Shown: positions 44,863 through 54,011 of the stretch, in pieces
How the letters are laid out: every line of letters starts with the position of its first letter
How positions within the stretch are numbered: the stretch's first letter is position 1
DNA from: Halomonas sp. McH1-25
GTDB taxonomy: Bacteria; Pseudomonadota; Gammaproteobacteria; Pseudomonadales; Halomonadaceae
Direction: 5' to 3'
Length of the DNA: 64,000 nt
NCBI RefSeq assembly: GCF_022348165.1
Contig: NZ_JAKRFI010000003.1
Coordinates: forward strand, 1 to 64,000
Notes under the pieces: model-generated
Told to the model about the DNA's origin: nothing
Database searches by the model: none
The model's input: the letters and a program-made list of their open reading frames with translations, nothing else
Translations under genes and position numbers: made by a program

Positions 44863-47800
44863 GGCGTCGGCTCCGTGACGTGGATTCCGAACAGACTGGC
44901 TTCCCCGACGCTACGTGCCAAGTCCTGCGGATCGATGGCACGCCCATCACGCACGATGACGTGACCGCCCTGCCCCTGGGCCCCACCGATCACGCTGCCG
45001 ACCAGGTAGGTGGGGAAGATGGTCGCGTCGTTCTCGTAGTTGGGGTTATGGATCAGTCCGATCATCTGGAAGCGGCCCCGGGTGTTGCGCAGCGACTCCA
45101 GCGAGTCCTGGATCAAGCGGCGATGCGAGAGTTTCGAAAACAGGCCATCGAGCAGGATCACGCTTTCGCGGCCGGCCCGGGCACGGCGTTTCTGGTGACC
45201 CGGCAGTTCGCGCAGCTCACGCTCGATGGCGAATTCGGAAAGCTTGACCAGCCACATCAGCGAGACCGCCTCGCGCTGGCCTTCCGACATGTCCTCGTTG
45301 AGCGAGAACAGTCGACCATGAGGACGAATGGCCTCGTGCTTGAGGCGAATCGACACGTCACGGAACAGGCCACGGTAGATACGCCGCCGGATCTGCCGGC
45401 CGAGTTCCTCGTCGCGACGGCGCTGATCGTTGGCCGCCATGCCGCCCTCCTGCTGCTGGCGACGCCGCAGGGCCGCCTGATGCTCGTCGATGTCGGCAAG
45501 CAGCTGCTGGATCAGTTCGCGCACGGCCTCGTCGCCGATCAGCGACGCCTTGACTTCGAAGTAGGCGCCACCCTCGCCGCTGCGACGTGCCACCCGGCGC
45601 AGGATGTCCAGATTGCCGGCCGCATCGGTGATGATCGAGCCCAGGCGTTCGACCAGTGTGCCCTCGATATGCTCACGCGAGGCATGCAGCCGGGCGACCC
45701 GTTCTCGGTGCTCGTCGAGCTGGCCGTTGAGCTGGGCATACAGCGCCTGAAGGTCGTCGAGTGCCGCGGGTTCGACGCCCTCCAGCGTGGCCAGCCGGGC
45801 CCGTTCGGTGTCGTTGAACAAACGACTGTCGCGTGCGTCGAGCAGGGCAGCGTCCAGCGCCTGGACGCGCTGCTCGATCTCGCGCGCCTGACGGTCACGA
45901 TTGCGTGACCGCTCGCCCAGATTGAGATCCTCCAGCGCATCGACCAGGGTCTGCTGGCAGCTCTCCAGCGCCGCGAGGTCGACCTCGTCGCTCTCATTGT
46001 CCGTATCGCCACCCGCCAGGCGACGCCAGTCGTCGAGGGCACCGTCCAGCACCTCGGCCTGGGGATGATCGACGGGCCAGCGGCTGGCTCCCGCCGGGTC
46101 GTCGAGCGCCATGACCCGACGCGGCCAGTCCGCGGGCAGCTCGCGTACCACCGCCAGCCAGGCAATGCCCAGTTGATCGGTCAGGATCATCGCCTGCTGG
46201 TTGGCCTCGAGACGCCCTTCCACGGCCTGCTGTTCTTGGGCCTTGCGCTTGCGCGCGTCGCGGGTCTCGCCGAGTTCACGCTTGAGCCGGGCGATCTCGC
46301 GCTCGAGCTTCTGGCTGCCGCCCTTCTCGTCGCGCACTTCGAGATAGGCACGAATGCGCGCGAAATCGAAGTCTGCACGTCGGCTGGCCGTGGCCAGGGT
46401 CTGCTCCAGCTCGGCCCGCACCGTCTCGGCGGAGGCCATGAAGGCCTCGCCGCCCTCGTCCTCGAAGGCTGCGAGTCGCTTGAGCCGGTCGCGCTCGCCG
46501 TCGGCGAACAGCTCACGCAGCCGGACCGCCAAATCGTCGCGACGCAAGCGCAGCGATGCGACACGCTCGGCGGCATCGCCCTCGCGCTCGGCAACGATCT
46601 CCGCCTGCTCGCGCAACTCGTCCAGACGTGACTCCAGCGCCGCCAGGCGCTCGACGCCGCCGGCATCGGCGAACTTCTCTGCGGCCAGCCAGGTCGCGCC
46701 ATGGGCTTCCAGCGCCTGCTCGGCCTCATGCACCTTGGGTGCCAGCTCGGCCATCCGGGCTTCGGCCTCGAGCAGGTCTTCCGCCGCCGTTTCCAGCGCC
46801 CGATCGCCTCCCTCGAGCAGGTAACGCTGGTAATCGTCGATCGCCGCCAGCGCCGCATCGGTCAGGCGCGGCGCCAGTCGTTCGCGCTGCTCGGCAAGGC
46901 GTGCCTGTTCGGTCCTCAGCGCCTCCAAGGCGTCATCGACCTTCTCGTCAGCGGCCGCCTGGGCCTGAAGCGCCAGGGCAAAGCGTTCGCCATGCGGATC
47001 GAGGCGTTCGATTTCCTCGCCAAGCGCGACACGCCGCTGGCGTTCGATGTCCAGCCGCTGCTGGGTCTCCTCGCGCAGTGCCGTCAGAAACTGCGGATCG
47101 AGCGCGGCCTTGACCGCCAGGGTCTCCTTGCCCTGCACCGCACCCAGTGGCGGCTGCCCTTGCGCCAGACAGTCAGCGAGCCGGCCGGCTTCGAGCACCG
47201 GCACGCCCAGGCCCCGCTCGATCAGCAAGTCAGCCGCGTCACTGGCCGCCACCTCGCCGTCGATGACCGGTGCGAAAAGTTGCCCGGCGGCCTGCGCCAG
47301 CCAGTCGCGCCGCGAGGCTTCGTCGGCCTCGAACGCCGTCAGCGCTTCATGCAAGGCCACGAAGGCGATGCCGGCCTCGTCGAGCAGACGATGCGCCTCG
47401 CTTTCGGCGACCTGGCGGGCCAGTGGATCGCCAGCCAGGCTTTCCAGGTAACGCTCGCGGGCCTGGATCTGCTCGTCCAGCCCCTCCCCTTCCCGCAACA
47501 GCCGCGGATAGCGGGACTTGGCATCCTTGAGCCACTGCGCCGGCGACAGCTCGCTGAGCTCGCCGAAGCGCAGCCAGGCCTGATGCAATTCGCGCAGGCG
47601 CTGCTCCTCCCGGGCCAGGCGATGGCTTTCATCGTCCAGCGTGCGGGATTCGCGATAGAGACGATCACGCAGGTGGACCGGCTCGTCGTCGCCGTGAATG
47701 TCCGCGTAGTGTCGGGCCGCCTCGGCCAACGGCGTCAATCGGGCGCGCAGCGCCCTGGCGTCGTCCTGGCGCTGGCGCTGCTCGCGCAGGGCCTGCTGCC

Positions 47801-49748
47801 ATTCGGAAAGCTCGGTCTTGCGGCGCGACCAGAATTCATGGACGTCGGCTTCCGGCCAGCCCTCGGTGAAGGCCTGCCAGGCGTCACGCCCCTGACGCAG
47901 TGGCCCCTGCTCGCCTTCCAGGCGCTGGCGCTCGCCGTTCAGGCGATGGCGCTCGTCGCGTGATGCCGCCTGCCGGGACTCGGCGTCGCCAAGTTCACTC
48001 TCGATCCGCTCGCGTTCCTCGTTGAGGGTCTCCTGCTGCTCGGTCTTGAGCGCCAGCAGCTCCCCCGGCGAGGTTTGGGGGTGGGCGGCCTTGAACTCGG
48101 CATGCCACTGCGCGGGCTGGCGCAGTTCGCCGATCCGGCCAAGATGTTCGTTCAGTGCACGACGCGTCTCGTCGGCCTGGGCCACGGCCGCTTCGCGGGT
48201 CGCTTCGGGGGATTCCAGCTCGTCTTCGCTGAACAACCCCTGCCCCAGTGCCTGGGTATAAAAGCTCTGATTGTCGGTGAAGTCGCGCTGGCGCGACTCG
48301 AGTTGCTCGCGCTCGCCGTCGAGACGTTCCCACTGCTCATCCAGTCTGTCGATATCGGCCTTGAGCTCCTTGCCGTATTCGCGGTCGGCGATGACTTCCT
48401 CGCGGAAGCGGTTGCCATCGAGACCTTCGAACGCCTCCGCGGCGTCATCCAGGCGTGACAGGGCCCGGTAGCGTGCCGAATCGTCGGCAAAGACGTGGCT
48501 GTCCTCGAGCCAGTCGCGGGCTGCGGCAAACGTCACATGGTGGACATCGCGCGCCTGAGGCCATGTCGCCTCGGGCAGATGCACCAGGCGACGGTGCGTG
48601 TCGACGCGCGCGCCGCGCTCGGACAGCGCCTGGCGCACGGCGCGCTCGGTCTGGCCGGTCAGCCGGGCAAGCAGCCAGGTGGACACCCGGGGCCGCTCGG
48701 TATCGCCGACTGCCCAGGCAAAGCCGGCGACCAGCTCGGCCTCGTCCCCGTCATCGGGTCGCCGCGACAGCCCCGGCAGGGCCAGCAGCGCCTGGCCGCC
48801 CAACAACCGTTCGCTGGCCGCCAGTCCCTCGTCGAGGTCGGCGAGCTGGCGTCGCGCCTCGAGCAATGCCTCGCCCTGGGTATTCAGGTCGGCCAGCCGC
48901 GTCACCTTGCCCTCGGCGCGGCGCTGGTCATGCTCGGCCTCGCTCAGGCGCTGGCGCAGTTCGGTGACCTTGGTTCCCGAGTTGAGGATCACGTCCTCGA
49001 TCAGATCCTCGCCTTCGTCGGTCTCGCCACGGGTCGCCCCGGAGAGGATCTGCGGCGCCAACACCTCGAAGAAGAACGCCTGGTCGGCCTTCTCGCCGGC
49101 ACGCGGCTTGATGGCGTTGAATATCTGGCTCTTGTCGGCACCGCCCTCCTTCTGGAAGGCGGCCAGTTGGGCCAGCTCGCGCCGCGAGATGTGCGCGCCG
49201 ACGGCATCCAGCCACTCCTCGCGATTGGCGCTGCGGGTCACGCCATGACGGCGCATGGCCGTCTGGACGTCGCTGTTGGCATACAGCGCCAGCTTGGCAT
49301 CGCGGGTAACGTGATACACCGGTACGTCCTCGAGCCGTCCGGCATAGTGATAGAAGGACAGCCCGCTGCCGTCGCTATAGCCGTACATGCCGAACACGAA
49401 CGTCTCGCCGGCCACTTCCTCGCCGGCCGCGGCGAGCATGTCGCTCTGGCTGCCGCTCTCGCCGGCGCGAAACTCGACGCGCAAATGCGACCAGCTGCGT
49501 CCATGGCCCGCCACGCTGGACGGCGAACACTTGCGCCGGGTACGTGCCAGCAGGGTGCGATCGCGCGACAGCAGGCCGATCAGCGCCTCGGCGAGGGTGG
49601 TCTTGCCGAAGCCGTTCTCCATGCTGATGGCGCTGGACTGGCCGCGCAGGTCGAGCAGCAGGTGACGCATCTTGGCGTCCCAGGGCGAGGCGATGTCGCC
49701 GTGCTTGTTGAGCAGATTGGCGACTTCGATGCGATTGATGACACTCAT
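44859..49748 (-). CDS. jetC: Wadjet/Mks SMC-like ATPase JetC (MukB/MksB-like)
   Basis: A 1,629-residue SMC-type protein. Head half 1 has a Walker A variant ENGFGKTT at 44-51. Long charged heptad-rich arms run from about 260 to 1,400 with central breaks. Head half 2 has the signature-like MSEGQREAVS at 1487-1496 and Walker B VILLDGLFSKL at 1530-1540. At 1534-1535 the sequence is Asp-Gly where Asp-Glu is expected. It is the motor for DNA loop extrusion in the JetABC complex. It overlaps jetB and jetD by 4 bases each. Confidence 0.82.
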   Translation of the reverse strand: MSVINRIEVANLLNKHGDIASPWDAKMRHLLLDLRGQSSAISMENGFGKTTLAEALIGLLSRDRTLLARTRRKCSPSSVAGHGRSWSHLRVEFRAGESGSQSDMLAAAGEEVAGETFVFGMYGYSDGSGLSFYHYAGRLEDVPVYHVTRDAKLALYANSDVQTAMRRHGVTRSANREEWLDAVGAHISRRELAQLAAFQKEGGADKSQIFNAIKPRAGEKADQAFFFEVLAPQILSGATRGETDEGEDLIEDVILNSGTKVTELRQRLSEAEHDQRRAEGKVTRLADLNTQGEALLEARRQLADLDEGLAASERLLGGQALLALPGLSRRPDDGDEAELVAGFAWAVGDTERPRVSTWLLARLTGQTERAVRQALSERGARVDTHRRLVHLPEATWPQARDVHHVTFAAARDWLEDSHVFADDSARYRALSRLDDAAEAFEGLDGNRFREEVIADREYGKELKADIDRLDEQWERLDGEREQLESRQRDFTDNQSFYTQALGQGLFSEDELESPEATREAAVAQADETRRALNEHLGRIGELRQPAQWHAEFKAAHPQTSPGELLALKTEQQETLNEERERIESELGDAESRQAASRDERHRLNGERQRLEGEQGPLRQGRDAWQAFTEGWPEADVHEFWSRRKTELSEWQQALREQRQRQDDARALRARLTPLAEAARHYADIHGDDEPVHLRDRLYRESRTLDDESHRLAREEQRLRELHQAWLRFGELSELSPAQWLKDAKSRYPRLLREGEGLDEQIQARERYLESLAGDPLARQVAESEAHRLLDEAGIAFVALHEALTAFEADEASRRDWLAQAAGQLFAPVIDGEVAASDAADLLIERGLGVPVLEAGRLADCLAQGQPPLGAVQGKETLAVKAALDPQFLTALREETQQRLDIERQRRVALGEEIERLDPHGERFALALQAQAAADEKVDDALEALRTEQARLAEQRERLAPRLTDAALAAIDDYQRYLLEGGDRALETAAEDLLEAEARMAELAPKVHEAEQALEAHGATWLAAEKFADAGGVERLAALESRLDELREQAEIVAEREGDAAERVASLRLRRDDLAVRLRELFADGERDRLKRLAAFEDEGGEAFMASAETVRAELEQTLATASRRADFDFARIRAYLEVRDEKGGSQKLEREIARLKRELGETRDARKRKAQEQQAVEGRLEANQQAMILTDQLGIAWLAVVRELPADWPRRVMALDDPAGASRWPVDHPQAEVLDGALDDWRRLAGGDTDNESDEVDLAALESCQQTLVDALEDLNLGERSRNRDRQAREIEQRVQALDAALLDARDSRLFNDTERARLATLEGVEPAALDDLQALYAQLNGQLDEHRERVARLHASREHIEGTLVERLGSIITDAAGNLDILRRVARRSGEGGAYFEVKASLIGDEAVRELIQQLLADIDEHQAALRRRQQQEGGMAANDQRRRDEELGRQIRRRIYRGLFRDVSIRLKHEAIRPHGRLFSLNEDMSEGQREAVSLMWLVKLSEFAIERELRELPGHQKRRARAGRESVILLDGLFSKLSHRRLIQDSLESLRNTRGRFQMIGLIHNPNYENDATIFPTYLVGSVIGGAQGQGGHVIVRDGRAIDPQDLARSVGEASLFGIHVTEPTP

Positions 49749-50668
49749 GCCCGCTCCTCCGCTGCACGCTCATTGACCGACCGCGTCTCGGCTTCCTCGT
49801 CCATGCCGGGCAACTCGTTTTGAGTCTCGTCCGCCTCGGGCGCGAAGTCGGCCTCCCGGCTTTCCTCATCGGCGGGCGTCGCCTCATCGTCGTCTTCCCG
49901 CGCCGCCGGCCGAGGCTCGCCCGACAGCAGGTCGACCAGATGCGACAGGTGGTGGGCACCTACCTGCTCGGCCTCCAGTGCGCCCAGCAGCGTCTGCTGC
50001 CAGATGTCGCTCTCGGCACCGTCACGCGCATCGCGCACCGTCTCGAGCTGCCCGGCACGTACCTGAAGGTCGATGAACGCCTTGACCCGCCGGGCGACGT
50101 CCTCGCCACGCTCCTCGAGCAGCACGCGGCTGGTCTCGGGCACGCCCTCGCCCTGGGCGCGCAGGGTCTCGAGCTGTTCGCGCAGCAGGCCGACCAGCTC
50201 GGACGTGGCAAACGTGGCTTCCTGATAGCGACTGACGTCGGACAAGGCGCGGTTGAGACGGGTATAAAGCAACGTCTGCATCAGCAGCCATAGCTGCAGA
50301 TACCACTGGGCAAGCTCGGCGCGGCTCTCCTGGCGCAGGCGCAGGGCATCGAACACCGGTTCGCGGGTATACAGCGGCGGCTGTTCCAGTTCCGGGTCGG
50401 GCAGCAGCGCATAGAGCCGCGAGCCGGGAGCGATGCCGGGATAGTCGCCGGACTCGAACACCTTGAGGCGCAGCCCCTGCCCGGCCAGGAAGTCCCGCAG
50501 TGCCTCGCGTTCGGTGTCCAGCGCATCGTCGATCAGTGCGCAGACGTCGCGTTCGGCCAATTGGCCCTCGCGTGCCGCACGGCGCTTGCGACCGTTGCCG
50601 GGCTGGCGCTCGGCGGTGCGATAGCGCAACAGGTAGGCGACGACCTCGCCCATCTCGGTCATGTTCAT
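49745..50668 (-). CDS. jetB: Wadjet/Mks subunit JetB (MukE/MksE-like)
   Basis: A 307-residue protein. The first about 225 residues look like paired winged helices (EMGEVVAYLLRYRTAERQ, QLAERDVCALIDDALDTEREALRDFL, GSRLYALLPDPELEQPPL). The last about 75 are a highly acidic, probably disordered tail rich in Asp and Glu. Such MukE-like subunits bridge kleisin and SMC heads. The call is by position between the kleisin-like and SMC genes, and size; sequence similarity alone is weak. Confidence 0.68.
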   Translation of the reverse strand: MNMTEMGEVVAYLLRYRTAERQPGNGRKRRAAREGQLAERDVCALIDDALDTEREALRDFLAGQGLRLKVFESGDYPGIAPGSRLYALLPDPELEQPPLYTREPVFDALRLRQESRAELAQWYLQLWLLMQTLLYTRLNRALSDVSRYQEATFATSELVGLLREQLETLRAQGEGVPETSRVLLEERGEDVARRVKAFIDLQVRAGQLETVRDARDGAESDIWQQTLLGALEAEQVGAHHLSHLVDLLSGEPRPAAREDDDEATPADEESREADFAPEADETQNELPGMDEEAETRSVNERAAEERA

Positions 50669-52113
50669 AGGGTTTCGTCCTGCTCGGCGACGCGTTGCGT
50701 GGCCGTTGATGATTCGGTGCGTGAGGATGGCTCGGCGTCGGCTGTGTGGAAAAACCCCAGCGACGGGGTGACTGGCCCGTCGATACGCCGACCGTCCGCC
50801 AACGTGATTGAGAAGGGCGAGGCCTCGATACCCACCGACAGGCGGCTATCCAGCAGTTGGGTATCCACGAAGGTATTGAGCAGCTGGGCCAGGCAGTCCT
50901 GCGCCTCGAAGTGATGCCAGCCCTCTTCCAGCGCCTCGGGCAGCGACAGAGGCGCCTTGTCCAGGCGCTGACGCAGTGCCGGGCCACGCGCTTCGAGATA
51001 GCGCGCCAGCAATGGGTCCTCCGGCCGGGCATCGGCCTGCTCGTCGAAGACCAGCGCGGCATCGCTTTTCTCGGCACGCCGCGTCTCGAGCAGCGGCATC
51101 AGGGTCGAATTGCGCGGCATGGCGACCTTGAGTCCGAACGGCATCATGCGGGCAACCAGCGTATCGCGCAGTGCCTCCGGCAACGGCGCGTGCAGCACCC
51201 GCCGCGCCAGGTCGGCAAAATCGACCACCCCCATCGACTGGATGCGTCCCTCGGCAATGTCCGAGAGCAGTTCCGAGAGCCGGCGCGACAGGTTCTCGAT
51301 GGCGTTGAGCACTCGCCCTATCGCTCCGGAGAGCATGCGCAGGTCCCATTCCTCATCCTGGGCCTCGCACCAGGCCTCGAAACGCTGCATGGCATCCGGT
51401 GTGGCCAGTTGCGAGCGGGCGCTGAGCAGCGTGTTCTGGATCGTCGACAAGGCATTGTGATAATGCCGCTCGTTGTCGAGAAACGCGGCCAGCTTGCCCT
51501 CGCGCGTCGGGTTCTCGCGTACCCGGCGCAACTCCTGGGTCAGCGCACGGATCGCCATCAATATCTGGTTGGTGATATCGGGAATGCGCGCGAAGTCGCC
51601 ACGCGCCAGCGCGGCCAGCACCTTGGCGGCGTCATACTCGGAATACAGCAGGTCCTCGACCTGGCTGGCCAGGGTCACCGCCTGTCGGCCACTGGGCGTC
51701 AGGCGGACCTGGCCGGTCTGGCCCTGCTTCTCGATCAGCGCGGTACGCTTGGTACTGGCCATGCTTCGCGGCTCGACGGGCACCAGTGAAGCCGGCGCGC
51801 TGCGAAAGTGAATCTCGCTGGGCGTGGCCAGCAAATTGACGACGAAACTCAGGTCGTCGGCGGGCAGCTCGGGATAGTGTTCGCGCAGGTGTGCCAGGCA
51901 GCGCGTCTGCGAGACGAAGGCGCTGTTGGTGGCGAAGTCGATGTCGAGCAGGAAATCGAGCAGTAGACAACCGAGATCCAGCCAGTAGCCGTCGCGCAGG
52001 CCGCGACGCTGTTCCTGGCTGACCTGCACGAACGCCGAGCCCGGCTCATGGGCGCTGTCGTGCAGATCGATCAGCCGCGTGGTGGCGACGAGAAGCTTGC
52101 TCCAGGCGGTCAT
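50665..52113 (-). CDS. jetA: Wadjet/Mks kleisin-like subunit JetA (MukF/MksF-like)
   Basis: A 482-residue mostly helical protein beginning with a winged-helix-like stretch (about 40-160) that includes VRLTPSGRQAVTLASQVEDLLYSEYDAAKVL. A helical middle and a C-terminal segment end in a polar tail. It is the first gene of the jetABCD-haemoglobin unit, with AGGGA 6 bases before the ATG. The kleisin role is inferred from operon order and size. The subtype of Wadjet cannot be fixed from sequence reading. Confidence 0.68.
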   Translation of the reverse strand: MTAWSKLLVATTRLIDLHDSAHEPGSAFVQVSQEQRRGLRDGYWLDLGCLLLDFLLDIDFATNSAFVSQTRCLAHLREHYPELPADDLSFVVNLLATPSEIHFRSAPASLVPVEPRSMASTKRTALIEKQGQTGQVRLTPSGRQAVTLASQVEDLLYSEYDAAKVLAALARGDFARIPDITNQILMAIRALTQELRRVRENPTREGKLAAFLDNERHYHNALSTIQNTLLSARSQLATPDAMQRFEAWCEAQDEEWDLRMLSGAIGRVLNAIENLSRRLSELLSDIAEGRIQSMGVVDFADLARRVLHAPLPEALRDTLVARMMPFGLKVAMPRNSTLMPLLETRRAEKSDAALVFDEQADARPEDPLLARYLEARGPALRQRLDKAPLSLPEALEEGWHHFEAQDCLAQLLNTFVDTQLLDSRLSVGIEASPFSITLADGRRIDGPVTPSLGFFHTADAEPSSRTESSTATQRVAEQDETL

Positions 52114-52185
52114 GCGTCATCCCTAGAAGGAGAAGGGCAAAAACCGCCATTATGCCAAGGGACTCGGCGAGGGTCATGAGCGATG

Positions 52186-52836
52186 TCAGTCAACGCTCAG
52201 GTAATGCACGAACCAGCGACTCGCCAGGGACTGGACTTCCTCGAGCGTTCCCGGTTCCTCGAACAGGTGAGTCGCGCCGGGGACGAGGGTCAGCTCGCAA
52301 TGCGCCTGCATGCGCTCACGCGCCTGCGCGTTGAGGCCGATGACCGGCGCGTCATTACTGCCAACCAGCAACAGTGTCGGCGCCTCGACCTCGGGCAGGG
52401 CATCATCGGCCAGATCCGGCCTGCCGCCACGCGAGACTACGGCCCGCACCTGCGCCGGCCGGTTCGCCGCAGCGATCAAGGCCGCGGCCGCACCGGTGCT
52501 TGCGCCGAACAGACCGATGGCCAGCCCGCGGGTCGCCTCGGCCCGGGCGACCCAGTCGACGGCACCGGTCATGCGCCGCCCGATCAGGCCTATGTCGAAG
52601 CGCAGCTCCCGGGTACGCTCGTCGATGACGTTCTCTTCCGGCGTCAACAGGTCGAACAGCAACGTCGCCAGCCCCTGCTCGCTGAGAAAGCGTGCCACCT
52701 GCCGGTTGCGCGAACTGAAGCGACTGCTGCCACTGCCATGCGCAAAGACGACGATGCCCGACGCTCCTTCGGGCACGATCAGGTCGCCCTCCAGCGCGAC
52801 GTCATCGACCTCGAGTGTCACGTTCTGCCGATCCAT
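52186..52836 (-). CDS. Alpha/beta hydrolase (dienelactone-hydrolase-like)
   Basis: A 216-residue hydrolase. An oxyanion-region HGSG follows strand 3 (GIVVFAHGSGSSR). The nucleophile elbow is GLFGASTGAAAAL (Ser in GxSxG), with a likely acid in LLLVGSNDAPV and His in PGATHLFEEPG. No signal peptide. AGGAGGG lies 7 bases before the ATG at 52836. The substrate is unknown. It is 72 bases upstream of jetA on the same strand. Confidence 0.88.
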   Translation of the reverse strand: MDRQNVTLEVDDVALEGDLIVPEGASGIVVFAHGSGSSRFSSRNRQVARFLSEQGLATLLFDLLTPEENVIDERTRELRFDIGLIGRRMTGAVDWVARAEATRGLAIGLFGASTGAAAALIAAANRPAQVRAVVSRGGRPDLADDALPEVEAPTLLLVGSNDAPVIGLNAQARERMQAHCELTLVPGATHLFEEPGTLEEVQSLASRWFVHYLSVD

Positions 52837-52902
52837 GGGGCACCCTCCTCTGCTCGACATGCTCACCGGAGTGTAGTCAGGGCCTCCCCTGCGCTCCAAT
52901 GC

Positions 52903-53499
52903 TCATGTCCGGCCCCGGCTTTGCCCCGCGCCCATCCCGCCGGCAATCAGGTGCGCCGCACGCAGCGGCTCGGGAATCGTGCCGTTGACGGCGGTCCTGC
53001 GCAGTACTGCTTCGGCTTCGCGCAGGCTGATCCCCATGCGCTGCACGTGGACGCCAGCCAGGGGTTCCATCGGCCCGAGCCGTTCGACATGTGCCCACTT
53101 GGCGCCACCGCCGGGAATGCGTTCGAGCAAGGCACGCCGCATTGCCTCCGGGCGCGGCGCGTGGCGTGCCACCACCAGCACCGGCACGCCCAGCGCGGCA
53201 TGCAACCGCGTCACGTCGACGACATTGAAGCCCGCCATTGCCACGCCCTGGAGCATGACCAGCTGCAGGTGCGCGCCGAACTTGCTGTCGCGCACCAGTT
53301 CGATGAGCACGCGGGTGGCGTTCACCCCATCGCGCTGCACCTTGCCCGAAACGACGCCTTCCAGGCGCAGCCCCGAGTAGATCGTGCCGACGATGGGCAC
53401 GTCGCCGCAGTGCCCGCGCGGAAAGGGAAAATCGTCGAAACCGACGATGTGCGAGAAGGCACGACAGTGAGCGTAGGCATCCATGGCATCGATCCGCAT
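52903..53499 (-). CDS. DUF99 family protein (endonuclease V-like fold)
   Basis: A roughly 198-residue protein. FSHIVGFDDFPFPR places Asp residues where endonuclease V has its first catalytic Asp. GDVPIVGTIYSGLRLEGVVSGKVQRDGVNAT, QLVMLQGVAMAGFNVVD and VPVLVVARHAPRP are DUF99 blocks. The family is commoner in archaea and its function is unproven. The start is taken at MRIDAMDAY (53499); the frame is open to 53667, but that extension would cover the promoter of phhB. No good ribosome site is seen. Confidence 0.75.
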   Translation of the reverse strand: MRIDAMDAYAHCRAFSHIVGFDDFPFPRGHCGDVPIVGTIYSGLRLEGVVSGKVQRDGVNATRVLIELVRDSKFGAHLQLVMLQGVAMAGFNVVDVTRLHAALGVPVLVVARHAPRPEAMRRALLERIPGGGAKWAHVERLGPMEPLAGVHVQRMGISLREAEAVLRRTAVNGTIPEPLRAAHLIAGGMGAGQSRGRT

Positions 53500-53671
53500 C
53501 GCACAAACACAGCAGTGAAATGTCTTTCTTTCGACCTCATCAGGATCGAGTGTGGGCGAGACGGGCAATTCGAGCGAACGGCGAGTGGCGGCACGGCCAT
53601 GCTCCGTTGAGCTCGAGCGGACCGCCAACGCTTGAACAACGGCTACACTATCCCTGACAGGAGACATTGCG

Positions 53672-54010
53672 ATGAGCCGACTTTCCGAACAAGCCTGCGA
53701 AGCCTGCAGATGGGATGCGCCGCACGTAACGACCGAAGAGATGGAAACCTATCGCGCCGACATCCCCGATTGGCAGATCGTCGAGCGCGATGGCATCATG
53801 CAACTGGAGCGTGTCTTCATGTTCCGCAACTTCAAGCAGGCCCTCGCTTTCACCAATCGCGTGGGTGACATCGCCGAGGAAGCCGGCCACCATCCGGCGC
53901 TGCTCACCGAATGGGGCAAGGTCACCGTGACCTGGTGGTCCCATGAGATGAAGGGCCTGCACAAGAACGATTTCATTCTGGCCGCCAGAACCGACGAGGT
54001 AGCACAGTAA
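53672..54010 (+). CDS. phhB: Pterin-4a-carbinolamine dehydratase
   Basis: A 112-residue PCD that recycles the pterin cofactor of phenylalanine hydroxylase. The catalytic segment [36 protein letters not shown] is intact. CAGGAGA lies before the ATG. It is directly followed by the aromatic aminotransferase gene, as in phh operons, but no phhA is in this window. Confidence 0.95.
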   Translation: MSRLSEQACEACRWDAPHVTTEEMETYRADIPDWQIVERDGIMQLERVFMFRNFKQALAFTNRVGDIAEEAGHHPALLTEWGKVTVTWWSHEMKGLHKNDFILAARTDEVAQ

Positions 54011-54011
54011 A

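Noticed and set aside
44859-49748. Chromosomal MukB or SbcC instead of a Wadjet SMC
   Set aside because: The four-gene order with a TOPRIM/DUF2220 protein, and small kleisin- and MukE-like partners, fits Wadjet/MksBEFG better; SbcC would pair with an SbcD nuclease, which is absent.
53499-53667. N-terminal extension of the DUF99 protein
   Set aside because: It would place coding sequence over the phhB promoter and ribosome site, and the added residues do not resemble the family.
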